A DNA stretch of 64,000 bases from Chrysopilus asiliformis. Taxonomy: Eukaryota > Arthropoda > Insecta > Diptera > Rhagionidae. Positions 1 through 12,896 of this stretch are shown piece by piece; position 1 is the stretch's first letter, and the number at the start of each line of letters is the position of its first letter. The position numbers were made by a program, and so were the translations under genes. Below the pieces are notes generated by a model that was given only the letters and a program-made list of their open reading frames with translations, was not told the DNA's origin and searched no databases. Location: positions 3,998,328 to 4,062,327 of the forward strand of contig OZ035963.1 in assembly GCA_964034945.1 (NCBI GenBank), written 5' to 3'.

Positions 1-433
1 TTGTCTAAAGCTGTCCGCATAGGTATGTCAACATAGAAGTCTATACTATACTGACGTTATTGTTGTGTCTCATGTAATTTTTGGGGGGGTCAATCGATAT
101 TGCTAAGGGAAAAACGATAGAAGCGGCATAAAAGATTAATGTTGACACGGCATTCATGCATTCGACTGTGAAAAAATACAACAAATAAGAAAAGTTCATA
201 ACATAAACAAGCCAAACATGGAAATCGTACAAACTTCAAGGAGAAAATAGTTTTTTTCTTTGCTTCAAATTTCTCATTGCTTCGTTTTTCTTCTACTTTG
301 AATGATTTTCGTATGAAATTCCTCAGGACGGATAGTAAAACTTCTCTGAAAACCATTACTAAAGTAAATAACCGATTTCTAAAGTAAATGAAACTCAAAT
401 TACGCACTGCCAATTGGATTCCAACCAATAATA

Positions 434-575
434 GTTACAAACCGGTCACGCGACGGTCACACAAGGGGGTCGCAGTAACGTCACAGTAAGTGGTTTTGCG
501 TAATCGGTCACAAAGTAACCAATTTGTAACAGGTTTTTGTCACCGATCACAAAGTAAGCGATTTGCAGTAATTTT
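434..575. repeat. Degenerate GTCACA-rich dispersed repeat
   Basis: This stretch contains several spaced GTCACA / GTAACG words. It shares the block CGCGACGGTC, with similar flanking bases, with 13310-13480 in another intron. The two regions agree for roughly 30 bases and then drift apart, so this is probably an old dispersed element. The boundaries are approximate and no terminal repeats are visible. Confidence 0.35.
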
Positions 576-585
576 TGGGGAGTTG

Positions 586-620
586 TCCATAAAATACGTC
601 ACACTTTTAGAGTGGAGGGA
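586..620 (+). repeat. GTCCATAAAATACGTCAC dispersed repeat end
   Basis: GTCCATAAAATACGTCAC followed by ACTTTTAGAGTGGAGGG recurs, more or less diverged, at about 37768, 43788 and 45432 on this strand and, inverted, at about 10270 and 12815. The word is usually followed by a G-rich run, or preceded by a C-rich run when inverted. This suggests the conserved terminus of a dispersed element family whose interior has mostly decayed. The element class is not recognised. Confidence 0.5.
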
Positions 621-3438
621 AGGTTTGCCATTGTGTGTTGAAGGTACTAAATTCCACAGAAGAAATCTCAAAAAAGTTTGACGAAGGGGAAAGTAAGGTG
701 TTCGAAAAGCCTAAACTTACTCTAACGTATGTGAATAAGAGAAGATACTCACCTCTATTTTACTCCAACACACCCAAATAAAAGTGATAAAATTTATATT
801 TTATTGTCAAAGTTCGAAGTTTTCAAATCTATAACATTTGAAAATTATGCTCTTCCAATTGTGAGTCTTCTAAAACTTTCATCTACGTATAATTACCATC
901 AATAGTGAGTCACCCTAATTCTGGTCTCCCAAATTGTATTCCGTAAATCAAATCCAAAAGTTTAGCAAAAAAAAATAAAATAAAATAAAAAATAATTTAG
1001 AGATTAAAAAATTTCCAATTGTATTTTATTAAAAAACCAATTTTCACATTATTAACCATTACACTTTTTAGTATAGTAAAATAATATAATATGCCTAGCA
1101 GATACTTTTACAAATTCTTTTGTACTGTGGTTTTACTTGATAGGCAAAATTTTCCTGTTTTCCCCAATGTTCCAGGTGAATGTTGTACAAGTAGGTATTA
1201 TATATGTTCGTCCTAGCATTTTATTTTGCCTTTTTTACCCAACATATCCCTACAAAAGCGATGATGATGCGCTTGTATTACATTAAATTTTAAGGTAAAA
1301 ATTTATATATTTTTTTATGAGGTCACATAAATCTGTAGCTTTGAGCCAAGCCGTTTAGTTTATTCCATCATATATACCAGTAACTGTTTTGGGAACGAAG
1401 GTGAAATTTTCCATTCAATTTTTGGTGGTTGGTTTTTTTTCATTGTCTGGTCGGCGAATGATGGGAGATGATAAAAAAACGTGAGGAATAAACATAAAAA
1501 CAGTATTATGATTATAATGTTCATTATCCGATGAAATGGACAGGAGAACACATATGTGTTTGTTTATGTATGTTAAATACATACGGTGGGGGTCGGAGGA
1601 GGACAAGTAGGCGATTAGAGCCTAGGTCAGCTATGGGATACGACTGTAGGGCTGGTACTCATCATAATAATATAACAGCTAAAGTCGAATGTTTTAGTCC
1701 GCCACACCGCACCGTGAATGAGTGAGTGGATAAAGGGCACCGGGCGGTGTATGGAATTTAGGAATGTAGCAATGGCAAAAGATGGTTTTTAGATTATGTC
1801 CTCCTATGATGGTGTCCTGTGTAATATAAAAGTTCCATTCTTGTATAGCAACTGTTTGCTTTCAGGCCAAGGAGCTTGCCTAGCTACGCTTGCTTTCGCG
1901 TATAGTGCCTATAGGGATCAGGTCTATGTGGTGGCTAAATGTTGATCCTTGTGAGTTTACTATAAAAACATCATCTTTATGAAAAATCGATAGAAAGTCT
2001 GCTGGTACATTCTGGCCCCCAATGTATATATACAGCTTACATATGCATCCATAGTAGAGTCCTGTACAGGAAGACAAGAAGTATGTTATGCTTGTTCACA
2101 AAAATATATTTATATGCTGTAATATGCATCCATACCGAAGCTATAGACGAACATACAAATCTACAAATATCAATGTTAAAACGATGGCCTGGAAAAGGAT
2201 ATTCGAGTATATGCTGTTACGTAACAATATATAAGATACATTCATATAGAGCCATTCATATATCTATATGAATATGAATATTATAATATAGTATAGTCAA
2301 AAAAGAAAAAAGAAAGAGAGAAAGCGATATAATGCTGAAACATATAATACATAAGAGCATAAAATATTTCGGAAATGTTTAAAGGCCATGAACATGACAT
2401 GATGGTAAATGACTGTAAGAGATTTTCATGCTGTTGTGGTTTTTATCTCCTCTCCATGTGTGCCATTTTCCCGGCATAATGGTTCAAAGCTGAAGGTTAG
2501 CATTTCGTTAGATGTTGATGGAAGGAAAATACTATACCATATAGAGAAATCCTTACGTTTACAGATAGATGCTCATAGATAGATCGGTACGGTACCTACC
2601 GAAAAATACGTACTGTTGTTGTATAATAGTAAAAGTATAAACACTTACAACAGTATCACCATCAACAGTGGCAACAGTAGCTCGGTTACATCAGTTTGGT
2701 TTGGTTTTCCTGGTTTTGTAGGTAGTGCAGTACTAGATATCAAAGAATTTCCTTTCGCTTACTTGTAAAATCTTGATATACTCACCTATCCATATATTTT
2801 TGCTGATATAATAATATTCCACACTGTAGATATTCCTTGTCTTGTTTTCGAAAAATTTACCCCGCATTTTCCCCCTCTCCTTAATAAACGAGTACTATGT
2901 GATGTTATATTTTTTGTGGGTATTTTTCTTATCATTTTTTTTTTACTTTTTGGATAAAAATCTTATTATAGCTTGATATCCTTGTATATCTGGTCATTAT
3001 ATAAGCTGTTAAGCAGTAATCAAGTCCAGTTTCAAGGAAACCAGTGAATTATAAACTGAAAGATATGGTCGAGTATCATAAATAATTTAATCTAAACCAT
3101 TATCGTTTCATTGTGAATTTTATTACAGCCACAATATGATGATCATAAATAATCTATCTTGTTGGTTAATAATAATAACAATTTTGAGTATTTATTATCG
3201 AACAAGGCATGATTAAAGATATAACATCTTGCTTGTGGTATAATCTGGGATTTTATCATCTAGCATAGATAAAAATCGAATTAAAAAAATGCTGAGTGTG
3301 GCAAGAAAATCAAATGATCCTTTTTTGGACTTCCCAAAATGTCCTATCGAATAGGTTTCCAGGGAAAAAGCTTTGCAAGGGAAAGAAAGTCTGATGAAGG
3401 CAAAGAAAACCTTATAAAGGCAGAAAAAGATTTTTAAG

Positions 3439-3540
3439 AGCTTAAAAAGCTCAATAACAGCTTTAAAAGCTCAATATGAGCTTAAAAAGCTCAATAACAG
3501 CTTTAAAAGCTCAATAACAGCTTTAAAAGCTCAAAAAACT
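3439..3540. repeat. 20-bp tandem repeat, five units
   Basis: There are five consecutive 20-base units of the form AGCTTTAAAAGCTCAATAAC, starting at 3439, 3459, 3479, 3499 and 3519. Units differ at one to three positions, and the last fades out. Each unit contains AGCTTTAAAAGCT, which is close to self-complementary, so the array could form slipped or hairpin structures. It lies inside an intron with no nearby exon. Confidence 0.85.
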
Positions 3541-6479
3541 GCTCCAAATCGGTTACTCCAGATTCGAAATTTTTTATCTAAACCCCAAAAATATTTTTAC
3601 AAACCTTAGTCTCTGATTTCAAATTGCAAAAAATTGTGATTTGAAATTGAGTGACATTGGAGTTTTTTCGGAACATAAATGTATCACGATTTGCCAAAAA
3701 AAAAAATAGATTATCAAAAAATATTTATGGAGCAGCACATAATTTACCTGATCTATGCAAATTCTTTGCCATCAAAAAGGGAATCGAAATTTCCTCCCAA
3801 GTTTATAACTTAATCCTCACCAAAATCAAACATAATCCCATTTAAAGGTCAAAGAAAAAGTAAAATAAAACAAATCAGTATTTATGGAAAGCGATAATAG
3901 GAGAAAATTATGAAATTCACGTATCTCACAAAATCCATATTAAATAATGTAATGTTATTCTGTCCAGAAACCCCAAAGAACATAATTCCATCGTATTATT
4001 ACTTTTGACAACGATCCCCTTTTAATCTTATATATATATATTGTGCTAAAGATACAACCGTATAGATAAACTTATTATATGAAATATATGTCTTTGCAAA
4101 CACCTTTAATATCACCCAATCGATACATTTCCATTTAATAACTTTTTCTTATATTCCATTTCCAAATATATCAGATACGAGTACAAAAAAAATACGAATA
4201 GCAAAAAAAAAATCCAAGAGAGAAAACTTTTGCTCCGTTCGTTTTTCGTCATATTTTTTTTCATTTCTTTGTTCAAAAAGTCACGATTTCTTACTAAATA
4301 ATCTCTTGTTGACCGCCTACCAGAAAACAAGAGCAAAAACATTCCCCAGAATACACAACACCCTCAGCTCGATCTGAACATCTCAAATAGAAAAGTCGAA
4401 ATCTTCTATACGTTCTTGAAAAGAAAAACGAATATTGTGAAAGGGGCCACATTGGGTACGTAGGGCGTGTGCGGCTGCTAGGCAAAATAGACGACGATAC
4501 GAAACGGTAGTCAAGATGGTATATGAAAAGAGAAAAAAAGGGAAAACCCTGGACAGCAAACAGATATGTTATATATCCCTACTCAAGAATGTGTTGTATT
4601 TTCTATACCCCATAATTCATTCCTATTCTCGTCCTTTTGTCGTTAATATCCAGGAGAGTTGTTTGGGATTTATTTCAATATTTTTGTCACATACATATGT
4701 CGACATCATTACAGGTCCATCCGGTGTTCCTTTCAAAAGCGAAACAACACTCGAAGATATTTTCTTCATTCGACAGAAAAGTTCCAAATTCTCCAAAATA
4801 TTTCGCATATTTGGCCCCAACGTCTTCAGCATTCATCTCTATTTCTATAACAGAACTCAACGTTTGGGGGTGTTGTTTTTTTCCCTATGCCATGCCATCC
4901 TATCCCAGATCGTAGTCTATAATTCCATTCGTTTCGTTCGTCCATTCACTTGAAAAGATCTCCTGATGATGTCTTCTGAAAATTCCTTCATTTTTTCCTA
5001 ACATTTCGTTTCATTTTCTGTCATTGGTTTTATAAGACGTTGTTTTGTAATACCAGGACTCTTCGTTGCCTTGTACTTAACACCGAAGTTAAATCCGGAG
5101 CAAATATCTTTACACTCTCATTCCCACCAAGTCGATATATAAGTATTTCTAGCGTTGCGCTTGTCTATCTGTCTGTCCGTTTGTCTTGTATTTTACCGAG
5201 TAAACGAGAATTTCCTATTGAGAATCAGAAAAACCGGTCCCACCCCTCCGCTAAGCTCGGTCACCATTCATTGCCGACGAAAAGCTTAATTCAAAAAGTG
5301 AACAGAATTCAAAGGACTAGTCGAAAATATTTTCCTTACACTTGTATGTGCCACGTTCCACATTTTCTCCATCGTCATCCTGAAGGAGGGACCTTACAAA
5401 AATTGGATAAAGATGGAACCGAAAGGCCTTCTTTTCACATCCAATGTCTTTAGTAAAAAAAATTCCTTTAACATTCCTTTAAGGTCGATTCTGTCAAAAA
5501 ACTAAGAATGGGAAATATTCTTCAGTCAACATATCTACATATGAGTGAATATTTAGATGAAACTTTTTGCTAGACGGTAGATCCAATTTTTTACAGCCGA
5601 AAAACCACTAAGAAGCACAAGACAATATGGACATTTTCTTATATTTCTGTAAATATAAAAAGAAATTTGAAGACGAAACAAAGTTGTCCAATAGTTTATT
5701 ACGAGTATTTTTCTAAATAGCCAAGAAAAACCATACTGCAAGAAGTTGTATAAGAAAACCACGTTTTAGTCATTTGTTGTCTGTGTTTCAATATGAATAT
5801 ATAGGGGAAGAGTGGTTCAAATTCACCACGTATACAATGTAAAATGAGTTTTTGTCTTATGAAATTTCGAACGTCTTTACTATTTAAGGTACAAAAAATT
5901 TGTTCAAGGACAGTGCTTGAGGCTTGATGAAATAATTATGCAATAATGGAATGAACTATGGTGCAAACTGAATCTAATGGCGTTTTCCAATGACATGCTC
6001 TTTTTGCTCGAAAATTACTGGATGTAGATTTTGAATCGAATCGAATTTATAGCAAATTTTGAATATTTTATTTACCAAGCAGGGATGGTAATTTACCAAA
6101 ACCAATTCTCAATGAAAAAAAGCTTCAAGAAGAAAAAAAACAAGTCAGTTACCCGAATCTCCCATATCGACTTCAATGTTGCAGCAACCACTGTTCAATT
6201 ATTTATAAAAAAAAACTCTCATACATCTACACTCGTATGTAGTAGAAAAATTTAATAAATCGCATCAAAACAATCAAAATAACAATTTTCTGTTTCTTTC
6301 CATAAAACGAAGCTATGCAAGGAATGCTATTTATGTTTATGTCCTTGCATTGTTTTACTTGTGCATATTTTATCTGTTTATGTTGTTGCTGTTTCGTCGT
6401 TCGTCCTGCGATTTTATTTTTTTATTTTTTTTGGTCCAAAATGAAACTAATTTTGAAAATAAATTTTTGTGTATTGCAG

Positions 6480-6665
6480 CTGTCTGCAGTCTCGACTGTG
6501 GTCCAAATGGTGTCTGCGAGTCTGGGAAATGCCGTTGTAATCCAGGATGGACCGGAAATCTCTGCGATCAACTACCTTGTGATGCCAGATGCTCCGAACA
6601 TGGACAATGTAAGAATGGGACCTGTGTCTGCTCACAAGGATGGAATGGACGGCACTGCACATTGC
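6480..6665 (+). CDS. Ten-m: Teneurin exon: two EGF-like repeats
   Basis: This internal exon has 61 full codons and a split codon at each end. It begins after TTGCAG with two bases completing a codon, then reads [10 protein letters not shown]. It ends at C in GC|GTAAGT. The peptide holds two complete six-cysteine EGF modules. The first has the GWTG turn before its last cysteine; the second reads CDARC, CSEHGQC-like, then GWNGRHC. The lack of a Cys-to-aromatic replacement argues against the dimerising EGF2 or EGF5, so these are probably EGF6 and EGF7. Teneurins are single-pass type II membrane proteins that act as homophilic or latrophilin-binding adhesion receptors in synaptic partner matching and axon guidance; EGF repeats form the extracellular stalk. 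Splicing to 9750 creates CCT (Pro), giving TLPGC across the junction. The open frame continuing at 6350-6479 is intronic. Confidence 0.95.
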
Positions 6666-9600
6666 GTAAGTACCACCATAAAAGTACCGATATAGCATAA
6701 AAAAAAGTGAATTTCAGACATTATTATTAATCTAATAACGTAACATATCGTGCCGACATTTTTTAAGTTTCCTTTGGTGTCTTTTCGACTTGACTGCTCC
6801 CTCTTTGCTTTATGTGATGTGCTTTGGGAGGAATGGACTTGACCGGCAATGTTTTTATGATACCGGATAAATGTTGTCTGTATTAGGGATGCTCGGCTGC
6901 ATATTATTGCAGTCTTATTTGAGATGCAATTGCAGACGACAGGTTATTGTCCATGACAGCACTGCGAAGATGTCTAGAGTTTCATGGACGAAAATATTTC
7001 TACAGTCCAGATTGTGGACATTATGCTCCAATGCACCACAAATTACCAGGGCTGATGCCATCCAGATGAAGTTTTGGATATTTTGATTACAGTTGATGAC
7101 AGCTGGTTTTATATAACTTTCTTGTTAATTAACAAAAAAGCACATTTTCTTCTGGATGAAGAAAGTTTTTCTGGTGTTTTAATTTTGATATTTTCGATGG
7201 AATTGTAACAATTTTCTGACTTGTCCTCCAATTGTTGCTATTGTAAAATCTATTGAATGTTACATTTGTGAAACTTTTCACTATTTTTTCACTATTTTTT
7301 CACTATTTTTTAGCAAATAATCTCTCCATTTCTTAATTGTTTTAAATATTGTCTTTCTTGATCCAATATTTGCATCACATTTCATTGTGGGTTTGGAATT
7401 CCTCAACGTTTCATAGCCGTTTTTATTTTCCAGTCCTACGCCCGCATCTTTTTTTTTAATTGCAAATCCAAGATGGCCAGTTAGCATTTGTAAGGTTTTG
7501 TTTTTCTTGAACAGCAAAATACGTGATTTTAGATTAATAGAGCCATTAGTACCAAACAGTAACTGTGACTACTTATTTCAGTGACAGCGTACCAAATTTC
7601 AATTCAATCGGTCGATTAGTTTTCCAGGTGGAAGTAGCTTATGAAATACTGAGGACAGTCTATAAAATATGTGACAAAAAGTTTCGCTTTTTGACGTCCC
7701 CCCTCTTCTCTTCTCTTCCCCCAGGACCATATTTTCACGAATTTTTATATGGGATTTAATGCCGCTATCACACTACTCGGGCCCTTTCTCCCCTGGTATT
7801 TCATAAACCTAATTTTTGCCTTTTTAGACTTAGTCGCCACTATTGTCACTCCTGTACCATCTCTCATCTGCATGTGTGTCCAAAAATGCTCGAATTATCT
7901 CGAGCGTACGTACATACTTGTGCTGATATCATGCGCTCGGGTTAACTGAAATAAGCGTTTTCAGGATTATACTTACAACACCTATTCGCAAATTAATTTT
8001 TAATTTGAATGTTTGATCAGAATCATCAAAATTGTGTATAATAAATCTATTGGAAAAATGATTTTGCTTCAAGGAAAAGTTCTTTTGATTGAAATGTGAA
8101 TTTCAGAAAACTTTTTCAAACCAAGAAATTTGAAATCTTCCCAAACTTTAGCCTGAAACTATTTTTTTAATAACTCGATTCATGTGTTCGGAGCCATCAT
8201 TTATCATAAAAAATACTCTGCGTAAATATTCCAACTTAAAAATTCCTCACTATAGAAAATGTGAAAAACATACGAGTATGACGCTAATATCACCCCAATT
8301 TCAAAGGTTTTTTTTTTGTTTTATTTTTTTCCATCCTCATTTTACGTCACATAACATGCCTCAACTTGACTGATAACAGAATTTCCATTGTTCCACAACA
8401 AAGTCATGATGACTGCGTAAGAAATTTGTGTTTCTGAATGATTAAGCAAAATGCTATATGGTGAAATAGTGGCAGGATCTACAGACTAGGCTCTAACTGA
8501 TCCCCAAATAAGAATAGATATCTGCTTGAAAATACCTACAAGAGACAGACAAGTTTACTATTTGCTTTAAAAGTAGATAGTCGTCCAAAATGCCCGGATA
8601 TATTCCTTCTCAAGTTTATCTATTTTCGGAGATGGGTTGTGGCGGAAAGGATTGCCATGCTTTGCCGCAAGAAGCAATCGTTATAAACGTGAAAGGATAG
8701 ATGGGTCGAAATTCGACGTGTAATATAGAATTCAGGGTAGGAGACGGAAAAAAAGAATGACTTTCATTTAAAGACCCATCTTTGCTGCAATAAAATTTGG
8801 ATGGTTAAAGGAGAAAGGTTGAAATGCCGTCGGAGTTCGTTCGGGAAACATAAGAAATTCAATACTCCCGATCCATCCGACTTGTAATAAAGTAAAGCAT
8901 TTCCACATTAGTTGGCTGGGTATATTCAATTTACAAAAAATATATTCCTTTAGTGTGTGGGTATCTGTAGTGTGTGTAGTAAAGTATCTAACCCTTTACC
9001 GAATTCTCGTTTTCGTTCGTTTGTTGGCTCTTTATAAATATTTCTTCTTTTTTACTGTTTTCATTTTGAAGAACAGACAGCAAATTGGTAGAACGCTGAC
9101 TGGGCAAAAATGATCCGTTCTTTCTATGATTCTCTAGGGTCTAGTCAACGTACTATGTTTTTATTCTGTAGGATGTTCCCCGATGTTAAATCGTCAGTAC
9201 AGCACGGAAACCTTAAATTCAAAACCTCAATTCCTTACAGTTTTCCACCGCCCACCCCCAAGAGGTATTTGATTCGCTTGACTCTCTTTCTCTTTCTATT
9301 AGCCCTTACATAGTTTCCACTCGTCACGAAGCCTCAACCATTCCGCCAGTCTAGTCGCAATCCTGATGCGACCTCCTATCCCGACAAACAGGAAAACGAA
9401 AATTTAATAAACTTATTTCCTGCCATTTCATGTTTCCGATATAACCAAAAGTTCCTCCGAAAAGCTTTTTGCGAACACGGACGGATTATAATGTGTATCT
9501 GTTTCCCATTCTTAGACACTACAAGTACCTACGAGAGAAAATTTCAGTCCGTCATTCGTAATTCGGTAAATATTATTTTGCAATTTTAGGAGGTACTCGT

Positions 9601-9749
9601 ATCTACACTGTCACTCGTAGATACAGAAATTTTTACTTTTGTTGAGACTTATATGTCAGCCAAAGCGATATTTTCATTTTTTTTTATGTTTTTATATTAT
9701 TGTGAAATATAAATAAAATCTCACAGTGTATATTTTTTGATATTTGCAG
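6666..9749 (+). other. Ten-m: Teneurin intron between EGF exons
   Basis: The intron runs from donor GTAAGT at 6666 to acceptor TATTTGCAG at 9741-9749, 3084 bases, splitting a codon after its first base. It contains a triple 11-bp repeat CACTATTTTTT at 7279-7312. At 7655-7795 it has a repeat fragment with a GTCTATAAAATATGTGAC end and a TATGGGATTTAATGCCGCT block, which recur elsewhere. I see no exon or RNA gene in the rest. Confidence 0.85.
7590..7800 (+). repeat. Dispersed repeat fragment (TTTAATGCCGCTRTCAC family)
   Basis: Three words found in other repeats of this window occur here in order: AATTTCAATTCAATCGGTCG near 7597, GTCTATAAAATATGTGAC near 7659, and TATGGGATTTAATGCCGC near 7747 followed by a pyrimidine-rich run. 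The last block matches TATGGGATTTAATACCACTG near 28705 and similar decayed words near 10240, 12765, 30960 and 54587. The co-occurrence supports one composite family. Boundaries are approximate. Confidence 0.5.
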
Positions 9750-9896
9750 CTGGATGTGAAAACGGTTGCTCCCGACATGGACAGTGCACTTTGGAGGAGG
9801 GCGAATACCGATGCGATTGCATTGAAGGATGGGCAGGATCTGACTGTTCGATACCTTTGGAAATGGATTGCAAGGATAATATTGACAATGATCATG
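9750..9896 (+). CDS. Ten-m: Teneurin exon: EGF-like repeat and acidic linker
   Basis: The exon has 48 full codons with a split codon at each side, between TATTTGCAG and ATG|GTAAGA. It opens with [12 protein letters not shown] and carries one complete six-cysteine EGF module ending GWAGSDC, probably EGF8, the last repeat of the stalk. It continues into [16 protein letters not shown], an acidic linker to the cysteine-rich region. The final base G joins AT of the next exon to make Asp, so the junction reads NDH-DG. Spacing of the EGF cysteines and the linker sequence are characteristic of arthropod teneurins. The alternative frame starting at 9744 is a shadow. Confidence 0.95.
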
Positions 9897-10059
9897 GTAA
9901 GAAGCTATTTGTCTATTTTAATCTACAAGAAAATCTATAAAGTTTCTGGTAACGGAAAGCTTGAAAGTTATTTAAAGTTTACTGGTTTTTGAGTGGTTTT
10001 AAAAATGGAGATTTTTTGTATAATGAAGATATAAATGGGTTATTATCGTGTAAGAGTTA

Positions 10060-10305
10060 TGGTGTGTCAAACCAAGTGACACAAGAGGACGTACAGTGGG
10101 CGCCGCGACTATAAAGTCAAGGAACAGGTGCGATCTTAGGACGTAACGTCTAGCGTAAAATTTCATCTCGATCGGTCGAGTATTCTGTCCATAAAACACG
10201 ACGTCGTCGGCCTTTTCACAAATTTTTGTTTAAAGTTTAGTATTGCCGTCACTCTACCGCAGCCCGGTTCCCCCTAAAGGTTTGACGTATTTTATGGACT
10301 TACAT
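10060..10305 (-). repeat. Decayed dispersed repeat with GTCCATAAAATACG end
   Basis: The stretch includes TTTCATCTCGATCGGTCGAG near 10166, GTCCATAAAACACGACG near 10187, a TAGTATTGCCGTCACTC block near 10238, and GACGTATTTTATGGAC near 10283. The GTCCATAAAA words are in opposite orientation about 100 bases apart, as expected for a small element with terminal inverted repeats. The copy is too diverged for exact ends. Confidence 0.45.
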
Positions 10306-12293
10306 TTTTTTAAATTCAGTAAAACCACGCATGTTTTTTGCTTAAACTTTCTATAATTTTGTTTTATTTTCGATTTTCTCGAAAGCGGTTTGAATACCTA
10401 AGATATTCTATCTTTGTGTATCACAAATTGTCCTACAAAATATATTTATATATTTTTTTTTAAATATTTGGTGAAAAATTCCTTTAAAATTTTGAAAAAT
10501 AAAATGGACGGAGAAATCTGTTAAACCACTGGCGCGATTATTCCACAAATTTTTGTCTCCACAGGCGGAAATTTCAAATTCTTCACAAAGTCCTTGTTTG
10601 ATATCAATTTTTTTTTGTTATCCTTCTCTACCAATGAATGTTTTTGTACAAACAATTTCGGTTCGTTTCAATTCATTTTTTCGCAAATAAAACTCCTTGT
10701 GCCTTTAAGTCATTATCGAAGCGTTAAATCGAAAGCAGCCGAAGCAGCCCTTGGGAGTTTGAGGCGCCAATAGTCTAAATTTACACAGAAATAAAGATAT
10801 AAACATGTACACATGAAAAGCAAATTCAACACTTGGCGAACAGAGGAAGGATTTTCCAGAATAAGGGGATTGTTCTGGTGGTTGATAATGGGCTGGGAAC
10901 GGAAAATAAATCAAATAAATAGTGGAAGACATTTCGAAATCTATTTGACAAGTGGAAATTTTTCTCTATTTCTGGAGGAAAACGGGTGGCACCAATGATT
11001 GCAGTCGGTGTATTGTAGTTTTGTCCCCTTTCTGTGCCATCCTTAAGGAGTATTACAGCCCAATCTCCATTGAACGATTGAATCAAATTTAGTTACCGTA
11101 TGTATGTGGAACGGCGAAACCCCAGGAAGTAGTCCGTATGGTGACGTTGAGTAGGAACAGGAATAGAAAAAAACATTCTTGTAAAGAAGCAAAACAATTC
11201 TCAGAAACGCTTTCAATAAATAGCGCAATTCTGAAGTGAAGGAGGAAATAGAAAATTTTCTGAATAAGTTTTATTTGTGTTTACTAGATTTTCCACCCCT
11301 TCATCCTTATAACTTCCTCCCTAAGGAGTATCTGCAAGCGTACTGGGTGGCATGGTTGAGGGGTTGTCTATTTTCTATATAATATCTGTTGTCCTCAATT
11401 CACTATGAAAAAACCTGCTTTCTGATAGAACAGGAACGACTGGATGCCTATTGGATTTTTCTTACTCCTGTTACTTTTAGTTATCATCGTATTTATACCT
11501 CACCCCCTTGCAACCTCTCCGCGTTGGAGGAGGAAACGGTGGTGGGCATTCAGTTTTTCCTTTGATTTCAAAGAAAAGTACAAGGAAAATGTCATTTCCT
11601 GGAGCAGCAGAGGTCCTTTGCTTGGAAAATCGGAAGCGCACATTGTAAACAAGAAATAAGGCACGGGGCTGCAAAAAGGGGACAGTTGTGGGGTGAATAC
11701 TGGATTTCAATTTGCTTGAAAACGATGGCAAGAATGAACGCAGGCCAAATATACTTTCAATTTTTTTATATTTATTCTGTAGATATTTTTTCTCATTTTT
11801 TTTCTTTGCTTCTTTTGTGAGACACAAAACTGATTTATTTGTATTTTATTACATTTCTGCACATCGATGTGTTGAGAGTTTTATTTATGTTCTACTAGGA
11901 ATCTTGTCCCTTTTATCGTTTTTCCTGTTGTCCTTTTATACTCCTGGAATATGTCAGATAATATTTCTTGGGCCTTCCGATAACGTCGCAGGGCATTATT
12001 GGTATAAAGTTGACTTCCACCTGGTCTTATTTGTCATGTCATTTCTAATACAGAATTATTTATGAGATTCGAATTCTTATTTTTTTTTTAAAAAAACGTA
12101 TTTTGTTTGTTGTATACATTTTTATTTCAATTTCATTACATTTGTTGGGCTGTTTTTTTAAAATGTGCCATAGGGAATATTGCCAGTAAAACGTGTCGTT
12201 GAAATCCTCTGGAATTACAATAAAATGGTTCTAAAATTTGAAACAATCGGAATTTCCAATTCCTTGGGAGTTTACTTGCCGGAATTAATATGC

Positions 12294-12332
12294 AATGTGA
12301 TGGAAATGATGTTCAAACATTTCCATCACATT
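12294..12332. repeat. 15-bp perfect hairpin
   Basis: The arms AATGTGATGGAAATG (12294-12308) and CATTTCCATCACATT (12318-12332) are exact reverse complements around a 9-base loop. No target duplication or copy elsewhere was noticed, so it may be the core of a decayed fold-back element. No function is evident. Confidence 0.7.
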
Positions 12333-12756
12333 ATGCTGGAATGTGCGAAACATATTTTATTATCACATATTAAATGGAACTGTTTTGCTATATAATGGTA
12401 TTTGAAATGTTGAGAAACGCTTCTTGCCATGCTATTTTGAAAGCATAACTTTTTGATTTTTTGTAAGACATTTTTAAGTGCCGATTCCGGCCTTTGGCAG
12501 AAAATTTCACAAAAACATTGTGAGAATTACAAACCGGTTTGTAAAATTTCCGCCGCGAAAACTTTTTGAAGCTGTAAACTTTTTTAGATCTCCAGAAAAA
12601 GGCTGAAACTTTTTTGGGCCACAAATTTCAATGTTCTTTCGGATGGTATTTGGCACAAATGGTGCGATCCCCGTAAAAAATATTGAAAAGCCTTGCAATG
12701 TTGTGGCTGATCTAAACTAATATTAGTAGTATTACGGCGGAAACTTTTTTTTGTGT

Positions 12757-12842
12757 GGAGCGTCGTACCAACGCTGTCACACTACCGAAGCTTTTCTCTC
12801 TCTCCTCCCTCTAAATATCTGACTTATTTTATGGACAGTTTG
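12757..12842 (-). repeat. Dispersed repeat end near an inverted-repeat element
   Basis: AACGCTGTCACACTACCG, then a pyrimidine-rich tract, then GACTTATTTTATGGACAG follow the same order as the copies near 10240-10285 and 30960. This is one end of the family whose hallmark is GTCCATAAAATACGTCAC. The other end is not identifiable. Confidence 0.45.
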
Positions 12843-12896
12843 TAAGGCAAATTGATTGGACTCGAAGCGACCACAAGCATCTCTATCGCAAAACTG

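Larger units (their letters stand above)
1..6479 (+). other. Ten-m: Teneurin intron (3' part), upstream of first visible exon
   Basis: This stretch precedes the first exon and ends in a good 3' splice site, TTGTGTATTGCAG, at 6467-6479. I read it as the 3' end of an intron because the exon at 6480 starts with a split codon. The sequence is AT-rich and full of stops in all frames. The longest open frames (for example 4516-4953 and 5040-5453, + strand) show no domain, no codon bias and no plausible splice context. Recognisable content is a 20-bp tandem repeat at 3439-3538, a copy of the GTCCATAAAATACGTCAC repeat near 586-615, and a degenerate GTCACA-rich stretch at 434-575 that resembles 13310-13480. 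No earlier EGF-encoding exon was found here, although a very short one could be missed. Confidence 0.6.

Noticed and set aside
4516..4953. 145-codon open frame, longest in the first intron
   Set aside because: Antisense and other-frame ORFs overlap it, composition is low-complexity Phe/Ile/Ser-rich, no domain is recognisable, and it lies inside an intron of a well-supported gene.
6315..6695. Open frame overlapping the EGF exon in a different frame, and the 5' extension of the EGF frame from 6350
   Set aside because: The correct frame has regular EGF cysteines only from 6480 on. The part before TTGCAG is hydrophobic low-complexity intronic translation that mimics a signal peptide.
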